Shown in pieces: positions 55,673-64,000 of a stretch of 64,000 bases of DNA; positions within the stretch are counted from its first letter, which is position 1; every line of letters starts with the position of its first letter. The position numbers were made by a program, and so were the translations under genes. Source of the stretch: Candidatus Undinarchaeales archaeon (lineage in GTDB: Archaea > SpSt-1190 > JASMDC01); NCBI GenBank assembly GCA_030753015.1, contig JASMDC010000001.1, positions 62,001-126,000 of the forward strand. The letters are read 5' to 3'. The notes beneath the pieces were generated by a model. The model made no database searches and was not told the DNA's origin. It saw only the letters and a list, made by a program, of their open reading frames with translations.

Positions 55673-57960
55673 GCCTTGTTCCGTCGGACAACGAAGCCCT
55701 CTATCACGAGGACGTCCACTCCACGCCGGACCAGAACCGAGAGCGCATCCCTAGGTGTGCACACGATCGGTTCACCATGGATGTTGAAGGATGTGTTGAG
55801 CACGACGGGAACTCCCGTGTGGGACTCAAGCTCGGTAAGCACCCTGTGGTAGGCAGGCTGGAGCTCCCGCCGCACCGTCTGAGGTCGGGTCGTGCCATCG
55901 ACATGGACGACGGCCGGGATCTCACCACGCTTCTCCGCGGGCACATCGTAGGCCTCGATCATGAACGGGGCCTCCCGCCCTTCCACAAGGTACTCTTCCG
56001 CCCGCTCCAAGGGGAGGCTCGGACAAAACGGTTGGTACCACTCCCTGCCCTTGAGGAGGAGGTTGATTCGGTCCTTGGTTGAAGTGTTGGAGGGATCGGC
56101 GAGCACCGAGCGGTTGCCTAGGGCGCGAGGGCCGAACTCCATGCGTCCCTCGAACCAGCCGACGATAGCACCTCCTGCAGCAAGGTCCGCGGCAGTACCC
56201 GCCATATCGTCAGTGGCATCCCACGTGATCCCCCGTGTCCCTCGGAGGGCGGTCAGCACGTCGTCCTCGGTATAGGAGGGGCCGAGGGACACGCTCTCGA
56301 AGCGATGGGACGTAGGTCTGCGTCCCTCCTCGCGACATCGGTGATGCCATACATACAGCGCAGCACCCACACACGTTCCTGCATCGCTGGCAGCAGGCTG
56401 GATGAACAGGTCCTCGACACAGTCCAGCCGACGTATGTTCATGTTGGCCAGCACATTGAGGAAAACCCCTCCCGCTGTGGCGACCTTTGCCTGCCCCGTG
56501 AGCTCGACCGCTTGGGTCGCCAGCGACGTGAGCACCTTCTCCAGTCTACGCTGGAGTGCCTTGGACACGGCGGGCCGCGTTGTGTTCTCAAGGAGCCCTC
56601 TTCGGACCGCGGCGTACACGGGGGCGTCAATGAATGTGCCTTTGTGCTTCCCAAGAGGGGGTTTCTCCACCGCACGCGCGTCGTACCAGGTCCGGAACGC
56701 CTCGATGGCCCTTTCCGCGAATCCTTCCACATCGGGTGCGTCGGCCGGGTTACCCCCTGTCCACAGAGTGCGGCAGAGGGGGGAGAACTCCACGAGCTCC
56801 CGTACATCACGCTCATCCATATCGAGCATCTCCGCGATGCTCGTCGTCGTCCGTGTCCCATCGCATAGGGAGTATACGGCGTGGTCGCGCTCGATGAGCC
56901 TGAGCGACAGGCCCCCGCTCATGGAAGCAGAGTATACTCCTTGGCGCTCGTGCAGCTCGACATTGGGTAGGAGGCAGGCCCAAATATCCTCGTCCTGTAT
57001 CCCAATGAGGGGTGCGGCCAGCTGGACGACCTCATCCACGTGTGCCGAGGGGGAGCGGCGGAGAACATACCATAGTGCTCGGAACTCCTCGTCCTCAAGC
57101 GGTTCTACCGACAAGGGATTGCCGGAGTGGGGCCGTAACCGGTACCCTTCCGTCGTCCGCTCCGGCCGCCACTTGGGTGAGGGTCGGACCACTTCCGATC
57201 CATGGAGGGTGTTACGCAGGTCCCTGGAAGGGACGGGTTTAATATCAAGGAGCCCGAGGAGGGCCTCCGCCGTTGGTTGCAGCTCAGCCTCCTTTGGAAG
57301 GGGCATGAGGGCCTCATACAGTTGTTCGATCCCATCGGGGACTTCTCCCGGGAACGAGCTCATGGCGGTGACCTTGCCCTCATCGTACCATATGGATAGC
57401 CCGAGGAGGAGCGTTGTCAATCCGTATACGAGCCCGACGGAAGAGCGCAGGGGGGAGGATGCGACGAGCTCTAAGGAACCGTCAGCCCATCGGCCAACGG
57501 CGGCCGAGCGGTCATCCCCGTACCCGTCCACCGCCAAGGCAGTGCATCCATCGAATCCCGAGCACAGAGCCGCCGAGGCCAAGTGGGCCGTCTCGTGGTC
57601 GACGGCGGCCACCTCTACAGGCGTGGAGCGCTCGCCCGCAAAGAATGTACGGATCCGGTCCACTTCCTCCTGATTGCGAAGACGAACGTTCGTGGAGAAC
57701 AATGACGCGAGCTGGGCCCGGGACCTACGGTGTGGCGGTTCGATGGGGCGTGCCCCCTCGCCTCCGTATGCGACAAGGTCGATATCATCAGGAGTGAGCC
57801 TTGCCAAGCGTAATACCTCGAAGATGGAGTCCCGGGGGAAGTGGCCGGTGTGCTTGTCCCTATTGAGCCGCTCCTCCTCCACCGCGGCCACCACCTGACC
57901 GTCGCGGACGATGCATGCCGATCGGTCATGGGCCTTGAAGGACACCCCGAGGATGTTCAC
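55669..57960 (-). CDS. NodU/TobZ-type carbamoyltransferase with PqqD-like insertion
   Basis: A 763-aa enzyme of the NodU/CmcH family, which transfers carbamoyl groups from carbamoyl phosphate to hydroxyls of natural products through a carbamoyl-adenylate. The start NILGVSFKAHDRSAC and the VDHETAHLASA and DGYGDD motifs form the Kae1-like domain; EFGPRALGNRSVLADP and NTSFNIHGEP belong to the C-terminal carbamoyl domain. Usual length is 550-600 aa. Here an insertion of about 185 residues (about 250-435) contains a PqqD-like stretch (YSLCDGTRTTTSIAEML, then ERDVRELVEF). GTG at 57960 suits the family start and a TATA box (57981-57990) 21 bp upstream. The target is unknown. Confidence 0.85.
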   Translation of the reverse strand: MNILGVSFKAHDRSACIVRDGQVVAAVEEERLNRDKHTGHFPRDSIFEVLRLARLTPDDIDLVAYGGEGARPIEPPHRRSRAQLASLFSTNVRLRNQEEVDRIRTFFAGERSTPVEVAAVDHETAHLASAALCSGFDGCTALAVDGYGDDRSAAVGRWADGSLELVASSPLRSSVGLVYGLTTLLLGLSIWYDEGKVTAMSSFPGEVPDGIEQLYEALMPLPKEAELQPTAEALLGLLDIKPVPSRDLRNTLHGSEVVRPSPKWRPERTTEGYRLRPHSGNPLSVEPLEDEEFRALWYVLRRSPSAHVDEVVQLAAPLIGIQDEDIWACLLPNVELHERQGVYSASMSGGLSLRLIERDHAVYSLCDGTRTTTSIAEMLDMDERDVRELVEFSPLCRTLWTGGNPADAPDVEGFAERAIEAFRTWYDARAVEKPPLGKHKGTFIDAPVYAAVRRGLLENTTRPAVSKALQRRLEKVLTSLATQAVELTGQAKVATAGGVFLNVLANMNIRRLDCVEDLFIQPAASDAGTCVGAALYVWHHRCREEGRRPTSHRFESVSLGPSYTEDDVLTALRGTRGITWDATDDMAGTAADLAAGGAIVGWFEGRMEFGPRALGNRSVLADPSNTSTKDRINLLLKGREWYQPFCPSLPLERAEEYLVEGREAPFMIEAYDVPAEKRGEIPAVVHVDGTTRPQTVRRELQPAYHRVLTELESHTGVPVVLNTSFNIHGEPIVCTPRDALSVLVRRGVDVLVIEGFVVRRNKA

Positions 57961-57980
57961 GCTGCTGGCCGTGTGCGTCA

Positions 57981-57990
57981 AGGTTTAAAG
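57981..57990 (-). promoter_or_regulatory. TATA box of the carbamoyltransferase gene
   Basis: CTTTAAACCT on the minus strand, 21 bp before the GTG at 57960. Confidence 0.5.
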
Positions 57991-58020
57991 GGATTGGGGT
58001 GAGGTGTCCGAAGAGGGCTT

Positions 58021-58767
58021 TTACCTCACGGAGCGGAATATCCGGTCGAGGTTCCCTGCGAGCACTAGACGGCGAGCTCGACCACGAGGGACAGCGGCCA
58101 GCACCTTGGCAAGCTCCACCCGAGCGTCAAGGTAGGGATGGTCCGAGCCGTAGAGCACCCTCCGCGGTGATGCTCGCACAGCTTCTGCGATCACCCTGAC
58201 GCTCGCGTTCGACGTATCAGCGTACACATTTCGCTTCTTGAGCAGGGGCAGGCAACCCCGCGAGAGATGGCAGAGGATGAGTGGTGTTGGACCGCCAGCG
58301 AGCTTGTTCAAGTACTTGGGCGATGCGAATCCGGCTCCCGTATGGAATACCAGCGCCAAGCCGAGGTCCCGGGCACGCTCGAAGACGTCCGCAAGCTCCG
58401 GGTGGTCGGGACGGAAGCACTCGACGACCGGGTGTAGCTTGATACCCACTAGCCCGAGCCGTCCTACCTCCTCCACATGCGCAACGGCGTCTGGGTGGCG
58501 CGGATCCACCCTGCCGAACGGGATGAGGTCATCGCGTTCACGGGCGGTACGCGCGAGCTCGCGGTTACGCTCGGGGTAGGAGTGTGTGGACGGATTTGGG
58601 AACACGAGGGCCCGCTGCGTTCCTAAGGCGGAAAGAGTGGCGTCCATGTCGGTAAGGGAACTGGAAGGATCGAGCTCGGGCACCCATGGGTCCGAAGGAC
58701 CAATATGGACATGCGCATCGCACAGTCTGCCTGCAAGGGGGGCCAGAGCGGCGGCGAGCTCGTCCAT
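58021..58767 (-). CDS. Amidohydrolase family protein (TIM-barrel metal-dependent hydrolase)
   Basis: A 248-aa hydrolase. Metal site motifs: DAHVHIG (about residues 17-23), GIKLHP (about 108-113, the central Lys-x-His), FHTGAG, CHLSRG (about 173) and YGSDHPY (about 205). This fits the amidohydrolase-2/TatD-like group; the substrate is unclear. ATG at 58767 is chosen; the longer frame lies in the tmk gene. It follows tmk by one base and precedes the carbamoyltransferase. Confidence 0.78.
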   Translation of the reverse strand: MDELAAALAPLAGRLCDAHVHIGPSDPWVPELDPSSSLTDMDATLSALGTQRALVFPNPSTHSYPERNRELARTARERDDLIPFGRVDPRHPDAVAHVEEVGRLGLVGIKLHPVVECFRPDHPELADVFERARDLGLALVFHTGAGFASPKYLNKLAGGPTPLILCHLSRGCLPLLKKRNVYADTSNASVRVIAEAVRASPRRVLYGSDHPYLDARVELAKVLAAVPRGRARRLVLAGNLDRIFRSVR

Positions 58768-58768
58768 G

Positions 58769-59410
58769 CTACTCTTCGTCCACGAACCTGGCGATATCCG
58801 TCTGGACCGACTTGGCGTCGTAGCGCTCCTTGAAGATTCGCCAGATTTCCTCGTGCACGACCATCTCGTCACGATCGCCGTCCACGATGACCATGTGATG
58901 GCGGCGCGCAAGCTCATGGTACTTCTTCCGAACTCCCGTGAGGAACTCCACGTTCTCGAACTTCTCGCCTTCGTAGTGGAGGACCTGTTCCTTCCGCTTC
59001 ATGGTCACCTCGGGAGATACGTCGATGAGGATGGTGAGGTCGGGCATGAGCGCGAACTCGTGCATGCTGCGGATGAGCGTCTCGTCCACACCCTTCATGG
59101 TCTGGTAGGCGATGGACGAGAACAGATAGCGCTCGCACAGAACAACCTTGTTCTCATTCAGAGCGGGGAGAATGAGCTTGTCCACGTGCTCGGCACGGTC
59201 CGCCGCGAAGAGGAAGCAGTCGGTAAGGGGGTGGATGTCCCCCATCTTGAGGACGATCTTGAGGAAATATCCCGTAAGTGTTTGAGTGGGCTCGCGGGTC
59301 GCGAGTATCTCGAAACCCTCCTTACGCATGCGTCGTTCCATGAGCCAGAGCTGAGTACCCTTTCCGGATCCGTCGATACCCTCGAGCACGCAGAAGAACG
59401 GCTTGCCCAT
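58769..59410 (-). CDS. tmk: Thymidylate kinase
   Basis: A 213-aa dTMP kinase for dTTP synthesis. The P-loop is EGIDGSGKGTQ (about residues 10-20), REPT follows at about 39, and the CERYLFSSIAYQ segment (about 93-104) corresponds to the DR(Y/H) motif, with Glu replacing Asp. The lid region near 150 (KRKEQVLHYEGEKF) is longer and more charged than in bacterial enzymes. ATG at 59410. It leads the amidohydrolase in a two-gene operon. Confidence 0.88.
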   Translation of the reverse strand: MGKPFFCVLEGIDGSGKGTQLWLMERRMRKEGFEILATREPTQTLTGYFLKIVLKMGDIHPLTDCFLFAADRAEHVDKLILPALNENKVVLCERYLFSSIAYQTMKGVDETLIRSMHEFALMPDLTILIDVSPEVTMKRKEQVLHYEGEKFENVEFLTGVRKKYHELARRHHMVIVDGDRDEMVVHEEIWRIFKERYDAKSVQTDIARFVDEE

Positions 59411-59509
59411 GGCGGGGGAGGGATGGGCAAAGAAATAAAAATCCGCCGTCAGGGTTCGTTGAGGTCGTCTGCGAACGATTTAAAAATCTTGGGCCGGTAG
59501 CCGAACACG

Positions 59510-60817
59510 ATGGAGGCTCTTTACGTTCAGCAGTTTGCCGATACCCGCAAGCATCTCGAGACCAGTACCCGCATCATCCCCACGATGGTCGTCGGGTGCG
59601 AGTCCACGAGGGACGTGTGGATCAACTTCTCAAGCCTTGACGAGATCAAGCGGTTCTCGAACAGGTACGAGGGCAAGCTCAAACCGTACCTCGACCTCGC
59701 CCATATGTGGATCTCCAAGGGCAAGGGGGACGAGCGCGTCATCGATGGCAACTCACAGGAGGCAGACGAGCTTATCCGGGAGCTGCGCGACAGGGGAGTG
59801 AAAATCAAGAACTCGCTGGGCGGGAACGGCGCCCTGGAGTCCTCGGCCCTCAAGGCACTTGGGGCCAACGTAGTCTTCGTCGGGAACATATTCCCCAAGG
59901 TGCTCAAGCGGCTCCCCAATCGTTCCAAGAAATACTTCGAGTTCGTCGACTTCGATTTCGCCATCACTCTTGACGAGCTCGATCCCAAGTCGCTCATTAT
60001 CCAGGCCGGCGGAACTGACCGCTTTATCCTCTGCGACGGAGAGGGCCGACGCTGGGAACACCTTCGGGACTACGTTGACAGCATCCCTAATATCGTCGAG
60101 GAGGTCAGCGAGACATACGGCATCATCGACTCGGTCAATCTCGTGGGCTGGCATGTCGTGTTCGCTACCGACAAGAACGGCCTTGACAAGGTATCCGACC
60201 TCGTTGACAAGGTGCGTGGGAACACGCGGTTCCTCTTCACCGATACTGGAGCGCTCACCAAGACCTCCAACATGGACCGGAAGTTCCTATTCGAAAAGGT
60301 CTACGACAAGTTCGACGTACTCTCGGTGAACGAGATCGAGCTCGAGCAGCTCCACGAGGCCCTCTTCCCTCGGAAGGGCGACCAAGTGACCCAGATGGCA
60401 GATATACTCGGCGCTGCCAAGAACCTCAAGGCCATCTGGCTCCACACGAGGACACACCACGTCTGTGTTAAAAAGAAGGACTTCCTCACCCTGGATACCA
60501 TCATCAAGGCGCAGAACTTCGCTGCGATAGCCGGTGTGCTCAGGGTGGAGACCGGTCGGTATCCCCGAATGGACGAGATGATCGATCGGTTCAACACCCT
60601 CAATTTCTCCGAGGAGGGTATCTCTGCCGCTGAGAAGATAGTAGAACAGTACGGGGCGGAGTCGAAGGACGGTACTTTCACCGTCGGGGGAATGGAAGGA
60701 AGCATCGTGCCCGGCCTGGAATGCCTGGACTTCGAGTCCGAAGTGGGTGCCGGCGACGCTTCGTCCTCTGCGTTCACTTACATGCTCTCGGTGCTGGGAC
60801 GGAAAAGTGGAGTTTGA
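59510..60817 (+). CDS. ADP-dependent phosphofructokinase/glucokinase family protein
   Basis: A 435-aa ribokinase-fold kinase that uses ADP as phosphoryl donor, part of the modified glycolysis of many euryarchaea. The catalytic GAGD is in EVGAGDASSSAF near residue 415, NSLGGNGALESSAL (about 102-115) is the sugar-binding motif, and VLSVNEIELEQL (about 270) is the NxxE-like metal motif. Whether it prefers fructose 6-phosphate or glucose cannot be told. ATG at 59510 follows a TATA-like GATTTAAAAAT at about 59477. The stop overlaps the start of the AI-2E-family gene. Confidence 0.85.
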   Translation: MEALYVQQFADTRKHLETSTRIIPTMVVGCESTRDVWINFSSLDEIKRFSNRYEGKLKPYLDLAHMWISKGKGDERVIDGNSQEADELIRELRDRGVKIKNSLGGNGALESSALKALGANVVFVGNIFPKVLKRLPNRSKKYFEFVDFDFAITLDELDPKSLIIQAGGTDRFILCDGEGRRWEHLRDYVDSIPNIVEEVSETYGIIDSVNLVGWHVVFATDKNGLDKVSDLVDKVRGNTRFLFTDTGALTKTSNMDRKFLFEKVYDKFDVLSVNEIELEQLHEALFPRKGDQVTQMADILGAAKNLKAIWLHTRTHHVCVKKKDFLTLDTIIKAQNFAAIAGVLRVETGRYPRMDEMIDRFNTLNFSEEGISAAEKIVEQYGAESKDGTFTVGGMEGSIVPGLECLDFESEVGAGDASSSAFTYMLSVLGRKSGV

Positions 60818-61844
60818 TAAGTCGTGGGACACTGGCGTAAAGATAGCCGGTGCCCTGCTCGTTATCCTCACGCTGTACCTCTTCTCGCCCTTCATCGGGG
60901 ATATCGTGTTCGCCCTTCTGCTCGCATACATAGCGCTCCCGCTGCGACGTTCTGTTAAGGGGCACGTGGCCAACCGTGACTTGATGGCCTTCATCACGAC
61001 GACACTCATCATACTCGGTATAGTGCTCCCTGCACTGCTCGGGTTGCGCTTCATGCAGGGCAAGATAGTCGTAGGAATGCAATATCTTGTGGACCAGGGC
61101 ATCTTCTCACATGAACATCCGCTTGTACAGCTCATATTCCAGGAATGGGAGCAGTTCCAGGAGATGACCACACTCCTCAATGCCGTGTTCGACGAACCCT
61201 ACATTGGTCCCGTGCTCGACCAATTCGCTCTGCTCATAGCCACGCTCCCGGAACGCGTCATCCATCTATTCATGTTCCTCGTGTTCCTATTCTACTTCAT
61301 CCGGGACGGCCCGGAGTTCCACGATAAAGTCCTCGATTATCTTCCGAAGAAGCAACGGACGCGGGTGGAGGAATACCTCCACGTGGCCGATATAGCGATC
61401 TATGCCACCATCTTCGGACGGTTCATCACGGGAATCGTCTGTGCGTTCGCCTCCGCCTCTGGGCTCTATATACTAGGTGTCCCCAACGCTACCCTGTTGG
61501 GAGTGGCCGCAGGCATAATCTTCATCATTCCCCAAATAGGTGTGTGGATCCTCTACATCCCCCTTTCGGCCTACTGGGCTTCCATGGGCCAGCTGGGACT
61601 GGGGGGGCTCATCCTCTTCCTGGGCATCACGATCGGTCTGTTGGACAATGTGGCCTACTCGCTAATCGTGGGTGACCGGATGCGCCAGCATGGTGTGCAT
61701 CCTATATTCACACTTGTGGGTCTGATGGGAGGCCTTCTGGTGTGGGGATTCAAGGGGCTTGTGCTCGGACCTATCGTCGTAGCCCTTTCAATCAGCTTTA
61801 TCCGGACGATGATCGTCCCCGCTCCCACGCCCCGCAAGAAGTGA
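60807..61844 (+). CDS. AI-2E family membrane protein
   Basis: A 345-aa polytopic protein of the AI-2E/PerM family. Around eight spans are seen, with the long loop after the third span (VVGMQYLVDQGIFSHEHP to about residue 160) and the family's C-terminal glycine-rich helices (LGVAAGIIFIIPQIGVWILY and LMGGLLVWGFKGLVLGPIV). Members export small molecules or work as cation/proton antiporters. GTG at 60807 overlaps the kinase stop, so it is translated with that gene. The C-terminus overlaps the dephospho-CoA kinase gene on the opposite strand by 57 bp. Confidence 0.85.
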   Translation: MEFDKSWDTGVKIAGALLVILTLYLFSPFIGDIVFALLLAYIALPLRRSVKGHVANRDLMAFITTTLIILGIVLPALLGLRFMQGKIVVGMQYLVDQGIFSHEHPLVQLIFQEWEQFQEMTTLLNAVFDEPYIGPVLDQFALLIATLPERVIHLFMFLVFLFYFIRDGPEFHDKVLDYLPKKQRTRVEEYLHVADIAIYATIFGRFITGIVCAFASASGLYILGVPNATLLGVAAGIIFIIPQIGVWILYIPLSAYWASMGQLGLGGLILFLGITIGLLDNVAYSLIVGDRMRQHGVHPIFTLVGLMGGLLVWGFKGLVLGPIVVALSISFIRTMIVPAPTPRKK

Positions 61845-62324
61845 GCTCACGGCTCGTTTGTGCCCTTCATTGATCGCGTAAGCGACCATCCCTCGTCCGG
61901 GCATCCCGTAGACGACAACGGAACCGAGGGGCGCCAGCATCGTGACTGGGATAGCGGCGAGGTCCTCCTCTCCGGATACCACTACTCGTGCCGGTGGTTC
62001 ACGGAGGCCTTCGGACACGGCGTCCCACAGTGCCTGTGTGACCACGCCTGCTGGATTCTCGCATTTCAGTTCACGGGACTCGTAATCCAGGGCCCGTCGA
62101 TGTTCCTCGATAATAGGATGGCGACGCTCCATCATGTCGATGATGGCAAGATCTGGTACGATACCAAGTGAGATGAGTGTGAACGTAACGCGGTCACCAA
62201 TGCTCACGACGGGATCCTTCCGCTCATCGAGCCAGACGACGAATGAGCTGCCATCCTCGAACAACTTCCCATGGACCATGCGGAGCACATCGAGATCATC
62301 CTCTCGTAGCTCGTAAATGACCAT
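61788..62324 (-). CDS. GTP-dependent dephospho-CoA kinase (DUF359)
   Basis: A 178-aa archaeal enzyme that phosphorylates dephospho-CoA with GTP, the last step of CoA synthesis. Motifs: GDRVTFTLISLGIVPDLAIID (split as SIGDRVT and GIVPDLAIID), KCENPAGVVTQ (about 102-112) and VVSGEEDLAAIP (about 131-142), then VVYGMPGRGMV. ATG at 62324 is supported by a TATA box (62349-62356) 25 bp upstream; the longer frame covers AT-rich intergenic DNA. The last residues overlap the convergent AI-2E gene. Confidence 0.9.
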   Translation of the reverse strand: MVIYELREDDLDVLRMVHGKLFEDGSSFVVWLDERKDPVVSIGDRVTFTLISLGIVPDLAIIDMMERRHPIIEEHRRALDYESRELKCENPAGVVTQALWDAVSEGLREPPARVVVSGEEDLAAIPVTMLAPLGSVVVYGMPGRGMVAYAINEGHKRAVSSLLAGRGSGDDHRPDKAD

Positions 62325-62348
62325 GGCGGGATGGGCTCGACGGGAAAG

Positions 62349-62356
62349 GTATAAGA
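62349..62356 (-). promoter_or_regulatory. TATA box of the dephospho-CoA kinase gene
   Basis: TTCTTATAC on the minus strand, 25 bp before the ATG at 62324. Confidence 0.55.
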
Positions 62357-62492
62357 ACCTTGCCGGAAGGGGGCGCGGTGACCTTCCGGGAAGTGGTGGA
62401 AATGCGGCACGAAAACATGTGCGGTGTTTATTTTGTTTAATAATAAAACATAAATATACACACGTATTGCGCAAAATTCTGAATAAACAAGT

Positions 62493-62672
62493 TCATTCTG
62501 TGAGGCCCTCACTTTCCTCGTGAGCGTCCTCAAGGGCCTCCACGATCGCCTTGGCGGGATTGCGCTCTTTCTCAATTTCCTCCTGCTCCAAGCTCTCAAT
62601 TTCTTCTTGTTCCTGGTCCAGAAGCTTCTCTGCGCTCTTAATATCTTGCTCCACATCCTCAAGAAGTCCCAT
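62493..62672 (-). CDS. Small acidic coiled-coil protein (59 aa)
   Basis: A short, very acidic, fully helical protein (LLDQEQEEIESLEQEEIEKE in the middle). No cofactor or DNA-binding motif. ATG at 62672 is used; a minus-strand TATA-like TTCTTAAGG lies near 62692-62700. It follows the Lhr helicase gene on the same strand but seems to have its own promoter. Function unknown. Confidence 0.6.
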   Translation of the reverse strand: MGLLEDVEQDIKSAEKLLDQEQEEIESLEQEEIEKERNPAKAIVEALEDAHEESEGLTE

Positions 62673-62705
62673 TGAACACAAAGAGCCGTCCATTCCTTAA
62701 GAACC

Positions 62706-64000
62706 TTATCCCCAGAACCGCTTCGTGCGGAAGAACGTCCTCTCTCCTTCCATGATGTCACGAAGAAGTTCGTTCTCGTTGTCGTGAGGGCGCCCAAGGA
62801 CGCGGGCCGCAGTGCGGGGGCCGATGCCCTTTCCGGCAAGGACCAGTAGAGCTCGTGGTCCATACGAGATGAATAGGTCAGCTGATAGCCTAAGGGACCG
62901 CACTCGGCGTCCATCCTTGGCACCCAGTTTCTCACCGCGGGCATCCCGCTTGAGGAGTGCATCGTCGTCGGATCCCACGGTGGCAAGCAGACGGGCACCG
63001 CAGTTCCCGCATTCCAGGTCATCTGGCACCGTCTTTACCATGAGCGAGGTATCCCATGCGTTGCAGTGCATACAGAAAAGATGGATACGGGTAGAGAGGA
63101 GGCGTTCGCGGAAAATGCGCATGATTTCGGCATCGGGGCGTTCGGGGGACACCACCGTCCGCTTCGGGTGCTCGATGATAGACCGCGCAAGGGGTGAGCA
63201 TCCGCTGGCGTGACCGACTGATAGAGTTCCGTCGGCAATCATTCCGATGACCTCGTTCGTGTGGGGGATGTCGAGCTTCTCGGTGAACACCTCGTTGCGG
63301 GTCTCGCGGGCGAGAAGTGTGCCTGCATAGGCCTCCACGATGCGTTTGAAACTGATGCGTGCATGGTCGGCGTCCTTCTTGATGGCACCAAAGCGTCGGG
63401 CCACGTGCAAGAAGCGCCAGCGATAGAGGGCACTGTCCTCCACGATACGTGTGAGGTCACGCATGAGATGCTCGGTGCCGAGGTTGAGTATCAATCGCTC
63501 CACAAGTTCAGTGTCGGGGGCCCCGGAGAACTCGAGTAGGATTCGGTACGGGTCGGAGCGCATGGTCACGGCGCTGCCATGGTGCAGGGTAATGTAGGAT
63601 GAGAGCAGGAGACCCAGAGTGGCGTTCACTCGCGAACCGAAGCAGGCGTGGACCACCACCGCCGAACCTACGAGCTCGATGACGATGCACCGCTGGTCCG
63701 CCACGAACGGTGTGTCCCGGACCGCTTTGAGCACGGCCTGTGCTCCTGCCTTGTCGAGGGGGTACTCGCTGGTGAGAATGCTCAGCGCGTCCTTGTCATG
63801 AGTTGCCGCTAGCCTGCAGCGCAGCGTCCCGACCTCCTGGGCGACCTCCCACTCCACAGGGATGAGCTCGCCCTCCCATCGGGGGATCGTTCCAACGGAG
63901 CGCCCCACGCGTTCAACGAAGAGGGCATCCTCGTCCATCCCGACGGTCCGCCATGGTCGGCCCCTGCAGATGAATACCGAACCAGGTTCCACGTTCTGGA
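62706..64000 (-). CDS. lhr: Lhr-type ATP-dependent helicase, C-terminal part (truncated by window)
   Basis: The frame is open to the window edge, so the N-terminal helicase core lies outside. The visible 431 residues start near the end of the family's winged-helix region: EPGSVFICRGRPWRTVG, then RWEGELIPVEWEVAQEVG, both typical of Lhr/Lhr-like DNA helicases in repair. Further on, YITLHHGSAVTMRSDPYRIL is in the C-terminal domain. Near residue 305, CMHCN and CGNCG form a zinc ribbon, followed by a basic helical end. The GTG at 63992 is internal and not the real start. Confidence 0.82.
   Translation of the reverse strand, partial: QNVEPGSVFICRGRPWRTVGMDEDALFVERVGRSVGTIPRWEGELIPVEWEVAQEVGTLRCRLAATHDKDALSILTSEYPLDKAGAQAVLKAVRDTPFVADQRCIVIELVGSAVVVHACFGSRVNATLGLLLSSYITLHHGSAVTMRSDPYRILLEFSGAPDTELVERLILNLGTEHLMRDLTRIVEDSALYRWRFLHVARRFGAIKKDADHARISFKRIVEAYAGTLLARETRNEVFTEKLDIPHTNEVIGMIADGTLSVGHASGCSPLARSIIEHPKRTVVSPERPDAEIMRIFRERLLSTRIHLFCMHCNAWDTSLMVKTVPDDLECGNCGARLLATVGSDDDALLKRDARGEKLGAKDGRRVRSLRLSADLFISYGPRALLVLAGKGIGPRTAARVLGRPHDNENELLRDIMEGERTFFRTKRFWG

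Noticed and set aside
56402-57673. Open frame of 423 codons on the plus strand
   Set aside because: Antisense to the carbamoyltransferase; Arg/Ser-rich without motifs.

Overview
The window is from an archaeon. It carries archaeal-type FEN1 with a C-terminal PIP box, replication factor C small subunit, the elongation factor EF-1beta, archaeal AspRS, a DUF359-type dephospho-CoA kinase, an Lhr-type helicase, a beta-CASP RNase, a geranylgeranyl reductase for ether lipids, an ADP-dependent sugar kinase and a TrmB regulator. Many genes have a TATA-like box 20-27 nt before the first codon with no room for a leader, and GTG or TTG starts are common. The DNA is moderately GC-rich and gene-dense. I cannot fix the lineage; a euryarchaeal or Thermoplasmatota-like group fits best. 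I saw no rRNA and no CRISPR array.

Layout. 1-1400: an AT-richer methyltransferase gene, then about 800 bp without a convincing gene that holds short repeats. 1400-3600: an orphan and two tandem paralogous orphans. 3.8-8.1 kb: beta-CASP nuclease, thioredoxin plus ferredoxin, a MarC-family membrane protein and an ion channel with an unusual pore. 8.16-9.65 kb: an IS200/IS605-type element carrying only TnpB, with structured ends. 9.6-13.4 kb: cytidine deaminase with two small overlapping genes, an Hsp20 protein, and a Zn-ribbon/EF-1beta/FEN1 operon. 13.6-19.2 kb: coiled-coil protein, tRNA-Gly(CCC), a MoxR-type ATPase with a VWA partner, and a TPR protein. 19.3-23.4 kb: saccharopine-dehydrogenase-like enzyme, TrmB regulator, TPR protein, AEC transporter. 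23.5-43 kb: three very large surface-anchored proteins (848, about 1035 and 2468 aa) interleaved with GGR/ferredoxin/AspRS and flippase-like/RfcS genes. 43-50 kb: regulators, two tandem 58-aa paralogs, aspartate kinase, a membrane glycosyltransferase-like protein, a YjbQ protein and an HELGH-containing orphan.

50.1-55.7 kb: the most interesting locus, a tightly packed nine-gene operon. It encodes HdrC-like and HdrB-like subunits, two paralogous polytopic membrane proteins of a family I do not recognise, a 47-aa membrane peptide, a membrane-tethered double-cluster ferredoxin, a Tat-signal NapG-like polyferredoxin, a NapH-like membrane Fe-S protein and an anchored extracytoplasmic protein. Overlaps and cofactor content suggest one membrane redox complex linking a cytosolic CCG-domain (non-cubane Fe-S) unit to a membrane and external Fe-S chain. 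Its substrate is unknown.

55.7-64 kb: a NodU-type carbamoyltransferase with a large PqqD-like insertion, an amidohydrolase, thymidylate kinase, ADP-dependent kinase, an AI-2E-family membrane protein, dephospho-CoA kinase, a small acidic protein and the C-terminal part of Lhr, which runs off the window end.
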